Assembly (NCBI GenBank): GCA_041485885.1
Contig: JBGPKL010000013.1
Location: 1 to 64,000 of the forward strand
Length of the DNA stretch: 64,000 nt
Source: JACQFZ01 sp041485885
GTDB taxonomy: Bacteria > Pseudomonadota > Gammaproteobacteria > Acidiferrobacterales > Sulfurifustaceae
Direction: 5' to 3'
The translations under genes were made by a program, and so were the position numbers. Shown one piece after another: positions 8,789-15,859 of the stretch. The notes beneath the pieces were generated by a model. That model was not told the origin of the DNA. It did not search any database and was given only the letters and a program-made list of their open reading frames with translations. The number at the start of each line of letters is the position of its first letter. The stretch's first letter is position 1.

Positions 8789-10879
8789 TCAGTTGAACGT
8801 CCTGCCTTCCGCCGCCAGCCTGGCAAGCAACGGCGCTGGTTGCCAGAACGCGCGATCAACGAACGGATTGCGCGCGAAGCCTTCCATGAAGCGGACGACG
8901 TTCATCAGCCCCACCATGTCAGCGTAGAGCATCGGGCCGCCGCGATGGATCGGGAAGCCGTAGCCCATCAGATAAACGAGATCGATATCGGAGGCGCGCT
9001 GCGCGATACCTTCCCCCAGAATGCGCGCACCCTCGTTGACGAGCGCGTAGACGCAGCGTTGGACGATCTCCTGCTCGGAAATTTTTCGCGGCGTAATGCG
9101 CAACTCCTTGCGCGACCCCTCGATGATCTTATCGACGATCGGATCGGGTAACGCGTCGCGTTTGCCCGGCTCGTATCGATAATAACCGGCGCCGGTCTTC
9201 TGGCCGAAGCGGCCCATTTCACACAATCGGTCCGCTATCAACGCCTTCGGCATGCTCGGGTTGGCGGCGTACAAACGCTTGCGCACCGCCCAACCGATGT
9301 CGCCGCCCGCGAGATCCGCCATCTTGAACGGGCCCATCGCGAAGCCGAACTTTTCGATGGCACCGTCGACGTGTTGCGGCGCGGCGCCTTCGGTCAGTAT
9401 CGTGAGCGCTTCGCGGGCGTATCGTCCGACCATGCGATTGCCGATGAAGCCATCGCACACGCCGGACAGCACCGCGGTTTTCTTGATCGTCTTGGCGAGC
9501 TTCATGGACGTGGCGAGCACGTCCTTTGCGGTTTTGTCGCCGCGGATGACTTCGAGCAACCGCATGACGTTGGCGGGACTGAAGAAGTGCAGGCCGATCA
9601 CGTCCTGCGGGCGCTTCGTGAAGCCCGCGATCTTGTTAATGTCGAGCGTCGAGGTGTTGCTCGCGAGGATCGCGCCGGGTTTGCAGATCTCGTCGATTTT
9701 TTTGAACACCGCTTCCTTCACGCTCATCTCCTCGAACACCGCCTCGATCACGAGATCGACGTCCTTGAGATCGTCGTACGAAAGCGTCGGTTTTAGTAAG
9801 CCCACGCGCTGCTCGGCTTTGTCGGTCGTGAGTTTGCCTTTGGCGACGCGGTCGTCGTAAATCTTGCGGATCGCTTTGACGCCGCGATCGAGAGCGTCCT
9901 GTTTGGTTTCGAGAATGACGACCGGGATACCGGCGTTGAGAAAATTGATGCTGATGCCGCTGCCCATCGTGCCGGCGCCGATCACGCCGACCTTTTTGAT
10001 GTCGCGCGTCTTGGTGTCCTCCGGCATGTCGGCGATCTTCGAGGCCGCGCGCTCGGCGAAGAAAATGTGGCGCAGCGCCCGCGACTCGTCGCTCATGACC
10101 AGTTGCGTGAACGCCTCGCGCTCGACCTTCACGCCTTCATCGAAGCTCTTGAAGACCGCCGCCTCGACGGCGTCGATGCACTTGAGCGGCGCGGGAAAAT
10201 TTTTCGCCATCTGACCGACGCCGGTGCGGGCCCATAGCAAGAACGCTTCCGGCTTGGCGTGCGTCACTTTGAGGTCGCGCACCCGCTTGAGCGGCATATT
10301 GTCCTTGATGACTTTCTCGGCGAGACCGAGCGCATCCTTTAGAAGATCGCCTTGCGAGAACTGGTCGAACAGCGCGCTCCCCATGAGCATGCCCGCCGGC
10401 ACGCTCTCGCCCGAAACGATCAGATTCAGCGCCGGCTCGAGGCCGATCGCGCGCGGCAAGCGCTGCGTGCCGCCGGCGCCCGGCAATAAGCCGAGCTTCA
10501 CTTCCGGCAGTGCGACTTGCGCGTCCGGCTTGGCGATACGGTAGTGGCAGGCGAGCGCCAGCTCGAGCCCGCCGCCCATGCACGTTCCCGCGATCGCGGC
10601 GATGACGGGCTTCGTCGCGGTGTCGAGATAGTTGATGACGGTGAGTAGATTCGGTTCGGCCAACATTTTCGGCGTGCCGAATTCCTTGATGTCGGCGCCG
10701 CCGGAGAACATCTTATCGCTGCCGATGATGACGATCGCACTAACGTTGCTGTCTGCTTCCGCTTTCTTGATGCCCTCGACGAGGCCGCGACGCACCTCGT
10801 AGCCGAGACCGTTGACCGGCGGATTATCCAAGCCGATGACAGCGACCCTGCCGTGCAACTCATACCGGGTGCTACTCAT
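8789..10879 (-). CDS. fadB: Fatty oxidation multifunctional protein: enoyl-CoA hydratase / 3-hydroxyacyl-CoA dehydrogenase
   Basis: A 696-residue fusion. Residues 1-190 are a crotonase domain with oxyanion-hole segments FSGGADIKEFG and MGGGLELALAC and candidate catalytic glutamates E106 and E126 (LPEVKLGLLPGAGGTQ). Residues 295-480 are the NAD-binding domain (KVGVIGAGTMGSGIS, glycines at 301-308; GLHFFSPANVMRLLEVI), followed by two 3HCDH C-terminal domains. It hydrates enoyl-CoA and oxidises 3-hydroxyacyl-CoA. Start 10879 is preceded by AGGAG; the longer frame to 11047 would cross the promoter and operators. First gene of the operon, divergent from the TetR gene. Confidence 0.93.
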   Translation of the reverse strand: MSSTRYELHGRVAVIGLDNPPVNGLGYEVRRGLVEGIKKAEADSNVSAIVIIGSDKMFSGGADIKEFGTPKMLAEPNLLTVINYLDTATKPVIAAIAGTCMGGGLELALACHYRIAKPDAQVALPEVKLGLLPGAGGTQRLPRAIGLEPALNLIVSGESVPAGMLMGSALFDQFSQGDLLKDALGLAEKVIKDNMPLKRVRDLKVTHAKPEAFLLWARTGVGQMAKNFPAPLKCIDAVEAAVFKSFDEGVKVEREAFTQLVMSDESRALRHIFFAERAASKIADMPEDTKTRDIKKVGVIGAGTMGSGISINFLNAGIPVVILETKQDALDRGVKAIRKIYDDRVAKGKLTTDKAEQRVGLLKPTLSYDDLKDVDLVIEAVFEEMSVKEAVFKKIDEICKPGAILASNTSTLDINKIAGFTKRPQDVIGLHFFSPANVMRLLEVIRGDKTAKDVLATSMKLAKTIKKTAVLSGVCDGFIGNRMVGRYAREALTILTEGAAPQHVDGAIEKFGFAMGPFKMADLAGGDIGWAVRKRLYAANPSMPKALIADRLCEMGRFGQKTGAGYYRYEPGKRDALPDPIVDKIIEGSRKELRITPRKISEQEIVQRCVYALVNEGARILGEGIAQRASDIDLVYLMGYGFPIHRGGPMLYADMVGLMNVVRFMEGFARNPFVDRAFWQPAPLLARLAAEGRTFN

Positions 10880-11022
10880 AGTGACTCCTGTATCGCTGCG
10901 ATGATGTTCGATTGGTAAAGACGCATTCTCGGGCGGCTGTTGTGTTCGCGCTGAAGCGCCGGTCGGAGGTCGCTCAGGAAGACGAACGAACGGGGCGATC
11001 CGACGTCGGTGGTGCGACTCCA

Positions 11023-11058
11023 TACACAAGTGTACTGTGAATGTCATACACTAGTGCA
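11023..11058. promoter_or_regulatory. Two tandem TetR-type operator candidates between fadB and tetR
   Basis: TACACAAGTGTA at 11023-11034 is a perfect TACAC-N2-GTGTA inverted repeat; TACACTAGTGCA at 11047-11058 is the same motif with one mismatch, exactly 24 bases downstream. Both fall in the 214-bp divergent promoter region, 36 bases upstream of the TetR start. Two phased copies next to a TetR gene make an acyl-CoA-responsive, autoregulated control region the simplest reading. Confidence 0.65.
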
Positions 11059-11093
11059 TCGGGGTACGGAGCGTCAATAAACCCATCAGCATC

Positions 11094-11705
11094 ATGGCGA
11101 GTGCAAAAGTATCTATCCTACGAGGCCGACCCTTGGAAAAAGAGCGGAAGTTAAGCCGCGATACGTGGCTGGACGGCGCCGCCGCAGCGATCACCGAGGG
11201 CGGTTTCGAGAATGTGCGGGTGCTCACGCTGGCCAAGCGGCTCGGTGTCACGCGCGGCAGTTTCTACTGGCATTTCAAGGATCACGCGGAGCTCGTCGCG
11301 AGCTTTCTCGATCGCTGGCGGGACCGGCGCTTGGGCGAGCTCGCTTACTTGCGCAAAAGCGGTGAGGACGGCAAATCCGAGTTGCGGCGAATATTCCGTA
11401 TGGTGCTGAGCGAACCCGCGCGCGCCACGCGGCAAATGCGGGTCGAGCTTGCCGTTCGCGACTTCGCGCGCCGCGACACCCATGCCGCGAAGATCGTCGC
11501 CGAAGTCGATCGCGGGCGGATCGAGCATTGCGCGGCGTTGCTTCAGGAATCGATGGCGGACAAAAAACAGGCGCGCGATCTCGCGCTTCTGGTGTATGTC
11601 GCGACTATCGGCGGGCGAGTCGTGCTGACGAGCTTCCGCGAAGGCGAGGCCGCCATCAACCGCATGGACAATCTGATCGAGGAAATTTTGGCGGCGAAAG
11701 GGTGA
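11094..11705 (+). CDS. TetR-family transcriptional regulator, probable regulator of the fad operon
   Basis: A 203-residue regulator with a TetR DNA-binding domain at residues 20-70: AAAAITEGGFENVRVLTLAK then the recognition helix region LGVTRGSFYWHFKDHAELVA. The C-terminal two thirds are helical and would bind the effector; by position, a fatty acyl-CoA is likely, as in FadR/PsrA-type TetR regulators. It is divergent from fadB and next to two palindromes that fit TetR operators, suggesting autoregulation and repression of the operon. No strong Shine-Dalgarno is visible before the ATG. Confidence 0.85.
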   Translation: MASAKVSILRGRPLEKERKLSRDTWLDGAAAAITEGGFENVRVLTLAKRLGVTRGSFYWHFKDHAELVASFLDRWRDRRLGELAYLRKSGEDGKSELRRIFRMVLSEPARATRQMRVELAVRDFARRDTHAAKIVAEVDRGRIEHCAALLQESMADKKQARDLALLVYVATIGGRVVLTSFREGEAAINRMDNLIEEILAAKG

Positions 11706-11730
11706 CATGCTTAGCTCCGTAACCGCCGTC

Positions 11731-11750
11731 ATTCCCGCGAAAGCGGGAAT
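11731..11750. repeat. dRS3-like dispersed repeat, ATTCCC-N8-GGGAAT
   Basis: The 20 bases form a perfect ATTCCC-GCGAAAGC-GGGAAT unit, preceded by CGTC and followed by CCAGG. This is the dispersed repeat form known from Neisseria (dRS3) and common in other proteobacterial genomes. A diverged copy is at 45045 and a related half-site pair bounds 38045-38249. It lies 25 bases after the tetR stop and could also act as a transcript-end hairpin. Confidence 0.7.
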
Positions 11751-11798
11751 CCAGGTAGTAAGCGACCTTTCTTAAACCCTACCAAGAGTCTCCGTTTA

Positions 11799-12147
11799 CA
11801 GCGTTCTGGACTCGATGCGCAATCGAACGCTGGCAGCAACAGAACAACCATGTTCGCGTCGCCTTGATCCGATAACCGTTATCTTTAGGTGCAACGTGCA
11901 CGCATTTGTATTCTCGCGGTGCACGTTGCGCCACTCCAATGCAGGCTCCATTTGGACGCATCGCCGCGGCGATGCGGTGATTCCGCACATTGTCGCCATC
12001 ACTCGCGTTTGGCATCCCATTTGCAATACGTCCAATGCATAGTCGCGCCCTCCGACGCAGGTCCGGCGTGTACGAGCAAGGGCGCTCATTGTCGCATGGT
12101 GGTCAACCTCCTCCACCACCATGAAACGATGAGCGCTCTTTCTTTTT
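11799..12147 (+). other. Dense multi-hairpin intergenic element (candidate structured RNA)
   Basis: In 350 non-coding bases there are six inverted repeats: CAGCGTTC/GAACGCTG at 11799/11825; GAACA/TGTTC at 11842/11851; GATAAC/GTTATC at 11871/11878; a 14-bp stem (one U-G) with perfect core GCAACGTGCAC/GTGCACGTTGC at 11891/11919; the perfect 20-base palindrome 11957-11976, itself enclosed by CATTTGGACG/CGTCCAATG at 11949/12029; and 23-base imperfect arms at 12081-12103/12115-12137 followed by the T-rich run CTTTCTTTTT. The last loop, CAACCTCCTCC, contains the anti-Shine-Dalgarno-like ACCTCCT. The reading as an RNA ending near 12147 is inference. The rest of the 11706-12186 gap holds only the repeat at 11731. 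Confidence 0.45.
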
Positions 12148-12186
12148 CCGCCGCCGGAGCCGATGGAAGAGGCAAAGGAGATAGTT

Positions 12187-12432
12187 ATGAAACAGGAAAC
12201 GTTGGTGTTCCGCCAAGGCGGCATCGTGCCGGGCGGCGACAACCAGGCCGTGCAGTTGAACGCCGTCACCACGCCGCGCGAACGCGAGATCCAAAACGAG
12301 ATCGAAGGGCTGTGGAACCCATATCACGCGCTGCTCCAGCTCATCGTCGACAAGCCCGAGTTCACGAGCGAAGAGCTGGCGGCTGCGCTTGCGTACAGCC
12401 GCGCGAACAATTTGCCGCTCCTCTCCGCCTGA
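12187..12432 (+). CDS. Small hypothetical protein, 81 residues
   Basis: A short frame starting MKQETLVFRQGGIVPGG with AAAGGAG seven bases upstream, a good ribosome-binding site. The sequence is soluble and acidic, with a helical middle (EREIQNEIEGLWNPYHALLQ) and no signal peptide or membrane segment. I do not recognise the family. It starts 40 bases after the multi-hairpin element, so it may be controlled by that structure or be unrelated to it. Codon use resembles the neighbouring genes. Confidence 0.55.
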   Translation: MKQETLVFRQGGIVPGGDNQAVQLNAVTTPREREIQNEIEGLWNPYHALLQLIVDKPEFTSEELAAALAYSRANNLPLLSA

Positions 12433-12641
12433 TACCGCTTCGTCACGTGCTTCTAGCAAGCTCTCGATGAGCGATTAGCAAAAACGCGCTCCTATCAATC
12501 CGACCCTGTTCGGATCTATCGGACGCATTTGTTCGATCTTCATACGATGCGCGTGCACCAGAATCGAAGAAGTAGAGTAAAGTGCGCGTGGGGCGGGGCG
12601 GGGTTGACCGCAGAACACAACAAGAAGCGGGAGACTCAATC

Positions 12642-13805
12642 ATGAAATTATTCACCACTGCAACAATCGCCCGGTGCCTGCGCGCGGCCGCTGTTGCGCT
12701 GTTCGCGTTGACGGCGCAAGAAGGACTCGCTGCCACGACGGTCAAGTTCCAGCCCGGTGCGGCGGACGCTTGCGGTGTCAATGTAAACCGAATGACCGGC
12801 GGCATGGCGCTCGCCAATCTCGATCAGTACGAAGACGCCGGAACATTCGAGTGGGCGATACTGAACAACAGTCCGGCCGCGACCACCGGATTGCCGGACG
12901 ATCGGCACATCCTGTTCGAGGTCAATACCACGGCGACCAACAAACTGTTGGCCGGCGCTAATTTCAATCTCGCGTTTACGATGCGCTTGCTCTCGGTGCT
13001 CGGAGTCGGCGGCTCGAAGCAGTACGGCGTCGATAATGCCGCGGCGAATATCTACACCGACAACTCACGCACGACCCTGACCGGCGCAACGGTCCGCTAT
13101 CCGACACACGTGTTCGTCCAAGCAAACGTGCAAGGCAGTTTGCGCACCACACGCAACATCGTGTCCTTTCCGGCGTTCGATTTGGTCAAATCGAACCCGG
13201 AATTTTTGCAGGCACAGTTCCGGATGTATTTCGATGCGGACGGCGATCCCGCGACGACGGGCGATCAAGTGTTGATCGCAAAATTTGGCACGACTTCCGC
13301 CCCCGATCCTCTGAGCTCCCTGGCCGGGACAGTGTTTGCCGATGTCGAGGTGGTCTCCTTCATCGTGAATTGGGATGCGGCGCTGCCGGGCGTCTTCGCG
13401 GACCAGAATGGACACGAGCTGGCGATCGGTCCCCCGGATGCGACCGACATATTTTTGCGTCGAGTGAGTACGGCGACTCAACCCACGTCGCAGGTGGAAG
13501 TCGATTTTCGCTTCGAGTGCGCGCTGAGCGGCCCATGCTATGTAGCGACCGGCAACACGTTGCGCCTGCGGTTGCACACCCTAACGACGGGGCAGAGCAC
13601 CATTTCCGGCGTGCCGCCGAGCACACAAACGCCGGCCGCGCTTTGCCCGCCCGATCTGCGTCTCCCGAAGTCCGACGATGTTTGCTTCCCGTTCGCCTTT
13701 TGTCTATTCCCGTATTTCGGGATCGTGGTCCTGGTTTTAATCGCCGTTGTCGTTGTCGTCGTGATCGTAGTTGTGGCTAAGAAAGTCTCGCAACGCGCAA
13801 GATGA
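12642..13805 (+). CDS. Exported protein with C-terminal membrane anchor, unknown function
   Basis: A 387-residue protein with a signal peptide (residues 1-30, MKLFTTATIARCLRAAAVAL then an A-x-A cleavage region), a roughly 300-residue beta-rich ectodomain rich in N, T and D, and a single hydrophobic helix near residues 356-380 (FGIVVLVLIAVVVVVVIVVV) followed by a basic tail KKVSQRAR. That layout resembles a type I membrane or sorting-anchored surface protein. Four cysteines before the anchor may form disulfides. The start at 12642 follows GCGGGAGA; a longer in-frame start lacks a signal peptide. No family recognised. Confidence 0.7.
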   Translation: MKLFTTATIARCLRAAAVALFALTAQEGLAATTVKFQPGAADACGVNVNRMTGGMALANLDQYEDAGTFEWAILNNSPAATTGLPDDRHILFEVNTTATNKLLAGANFNLAFTMRLLSVLGVGGSKQYGVDNAAANIYTDNSRTTLTGATVRYPTHVFVQANVQGSLRTTRNIVSFPAFDLVKSNPEFLQAQFRMYFDADGDPATTGDQVLIAKFGTTSAPDPLSSLAGTVFADVEVVSFIVNWDAALPGVFADQNGHELAIGPPDATDIFLRRVSTATQPTSQVEVDFRFECALSGPCYVATGNTLRLRLHTLTTGQSTISGVPPSTQTPAALCPPDLRLPKSDDVCFPFAFCLFPYFGIVVLVLIAVVVVVVIVVVAKKVSQRAR

Positions 13806-13938
13806 TTCGATGGCTCCTCTCCGGCGAAGCGCATTACGCCGCTGCATAAGAAGGTCGGATTCACTTTTGTCGTTCGGCGCACGACGGAGATAGTGACTGC
13901 GCTCTCATGTTCAAAGTCGCCGCCCGGTATTGACGAAA

Positions 13939-13952
13939 GACGTCTAGACGTC
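13939..13952. promoter_or_regulatory. Perfect 14-base palindrome upstream of the methylase
   Basis: GACGTCTAGACGTC is a perfect palindrome ending 15 bases before the methylase ATG at 13968. The methylase has an N-terminal HTH, so an autoregulatory operator overlapping the translation-start region is plausible. It also contains GACGTC twice and TCTAGA in the centre, so it may merely contain the methylase recognition site. Confidence 0.45.
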
Positions 13953-13967
13953 CACTATTCCGCTTCA

Positions 13968-15122
13968 ATGAAAAAGCAGAATAACGATAGAAATCCACCC
14001 GGCCGTATTCGTGACGCCATTCTTCATGTTCTTTCCGAATCTTCGAAGTCTTTGTCCGTTCGCGAAATTAAGACGCGCGTCAATAAAGTTGTCGGTGCCG
14101 CGCCCACTTCCCCTATCCGATCGTACTTAAGACTCAACACTCCCGAACTTTTCGTTCGAGAGCAACGCGGTGTTTACCGCGCTCGGCGTGGTGGTTCTTC
14201 TGGTGTAGCCCAAAGGCAGTTGGTTGAATTCGAGAATCGGGAGACCCCGTTCTCTTTTGGCAAAGCAACGCTCGTTCATGCCGATTGCTTCGATTGGTTG
14301 GAGCAGCAAGAGGACAACAGCTTTCAGGCGGTCGTGACAGATCCACCGTACGGCTTACATGAGTACACGCCTGAGCAACAGACCAAGCTGCGTAACGGAC
14401 GTGGAGGCGTTTGGAGGATTCCTCCCTCATTCGACGGACGTGTAAGGTCACCTTTGCCGCGATTCACGACCCTGTCATCTGAACAGTTGGAGGAGCTCCG
14501 ACTATTTTTTATTACCTGGGGAGGACTTTTGCTTCCCAAATTAGTCTCAGGAGCACATGTCGTCGTGGCCTCTAATCCGCTCGTTTCGTATATCGTCTCT
14601 TGGGCGCTGGCGGAAGCGGGACTTGAAAGAAGGGGTGAAATTGTTCGTCTAACGATGACGATGCGAGGCGGGGACCGCCCCAAGGCGGCTCATAAGGAAT
14701 TTGATGAAGTCAGTGTCATGCCTCGTTCAATGTGGGAGCCGTGGCTGGTATATAGAAAGCCACTGGACGGTCGTGCGCAGGACAATCTAAGAAAGTGGAA
14801 AACCGGTGGGTTTCGTCGACCGTCCAAAGACAAACCTTTTGGTGACGTAATTAGTTCGGCGCCTACACGCGCGAACGAGCGGACTCTTGCTCCGCACCCC
14901 AGTTTGAAACCACAGGCATTCCTGCGGCAGGTGGTTCGCGCCGTGTTGCCGTTGGGAAAGGGAAAAGTTCTAGATCCGTTCGCGGGCGCCGGCTCTACCT
15001 TAGCCGCCGCGGAAGCGATGGGGTATACAAGTATTGGGATCGAAAAAGACAGCCACTATTTCAAGTTGGCTAGGGAAGCGATTCCAAAGCTATCGCGGTT
15101 TCGCCCAAACGGCGAGCATTGA
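13968..15122 (+). CDS. Type II DNA methyltransferase (beta-class, DPPY) with N-terminal helix-turn-helix
   Basis: A 384-residue modification methylase. Residues 12-72 look like a winged helix of the HARE-HTH type (RDAILHVLSESSKSLSVREI). The catalytic motif IV DPPYG is at 125-129 and the SAM-binding motif I DPFAGAGST at 336-344, the permuted beta-class order. DPPY usually indicates N6-adenine, less often N4-cytosine, methylation. Start 13968 is preferred because the upstream extension would include the palindrome. G+C is visibly lower than in the flanks. It converges on the nuclease gene, overlapping it by 53 bases, and should protect host DNA from it. Confidence 0.88.
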   Translation: MKKQNNDRNPPGRIRDAILHVLSESSKSLSVREIKTRVNKVVGAAPTSPIRSYLRLNTPELFVREQRGVYRARRGGSSGVAQRQLVEFENRETPFSFGKATLVHADCFDWLEQQEDNSFQAVVTDPPYGLHEYTPEQQTKLRNGRGGVWRIPPSFDGRVRSPLPRFTTLSSEQLEELRLFFITWGGLLLPKLVSGAHVVVASNPLVSYIVSWALAEAGLERRGEIVRLTMTMRGGDRPKAAHKEFDEVSVMPRSMWEPWLVYRKPLDGRAQDNLRKWKTGGFRRPSKDKPFGDVISSAPTRANERTLAPHPSLKPQAFLRQVVRAVLPLGKGKVLDPFAGAGSTLAAAEAMGYTSIGIEKDSHYFKLAREAIPKLSRFRPNGEH

Positions 15123-15729
15123 GTTCTACAGTTTGTATATCCAATTCTCCCGAAGCTTTTTTTACGCCTTCTTTATGTAGAGTCGCCGTACGTGTTCCTA
15201 ATTCTCCTCGCGCATTCTTTCGAAAGTCGTCGGTAGTCACCTGTCCCAAGTAAATCTCGGTAAATTTCATCGGCTGTCGGTTGGTTGCCGGTTGTGAATT
15301 AATGTCCACATCGTAAACAAAAACGCACATCCATTGATTTCTTGCGCCGTGCGTATCGACGGCGCCACCCGTCTTTCGCGTAGTCTTCACTTCGATCCCA
15401 TCGGCTCCCGCTTTGGTCGCATTGTTTGGGTATACGCCTTGGACAACGAGATCGGGATGACCATTGAAATAACAGTTTTCGGCGAGCACGCGAGAGTGCT
15501 TCGCCAAGCTCCCGGTTAGCATGTCGGATAGCACGCCCGACATAATTGCCGGTCGTAACATGTCATCCAGGCGACGCAGGCCCTTAGTAGTTAGATGAGA
15601 ATTTACGTCGTAGAAAAAATCGTAGATATCCTGGATCGCTATCTGAAAATCCTGAAGTCTGAGCTCATACGGCAACCGGGCACTCTTGTTGAACTTGGTT
15701 TGATCTACCGTGTTTCGAACGATTGCCAT
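15070..15729 (-). CDS. Predicted type II restriction endonuclease, PD-(D/E)XK candidate
   Basis: A 219-residue protein beginning MAIVRNTVDQTKFNKSARLP. The only catalytic-looking residues are H91-P92-D93 in GHPDLVVQGVYP and E113-V-K115 in DGIEVKTTRK, spaced as in PD-(D/E)XK nucleases (PD, about 20 residues, ExK). The position tail-to-tail with a type II methylase, sharing 53 coding bases, and the same low G+C support the restriction role. The specific family and the recognition site are not recognised. It could alternatively be a methylase-associated protein without nuclease activity, but the motif geometry argues for cleavage. Confidence 0.72.
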   Translation of the reverse strand: MAIVRNTVDQTKFNKSARLPYELRLQDFQIAIQDIYDFFYDVNSHLTTKGLRRLDDMLRPAIMSGVLSDMLTGSLAKHSRVLAENCYFNGHPDLVVQGVYPNNATKAGADGIEVKTTRKTGGAVDTHGARNQWMCVFVYDVDINSQPATNRQPMKFTEIYLGQVTTDDFRKNARGELGTRTATLHKEGVKKASGELDIQTVELNARRLGETAIALESLP

Positions 15730-15859
15730 TACGTTTCTTCTGAGTTGGTTACCGTTTGTTTCTCTTTTTCGCCCAACGATGGCTTCCGATTGCCGCTAGA
15801 GCGTAAACACCTAGACATTTTGCGGCAAGATATGGCGATATGCCGCCTTTACGAGGTCA

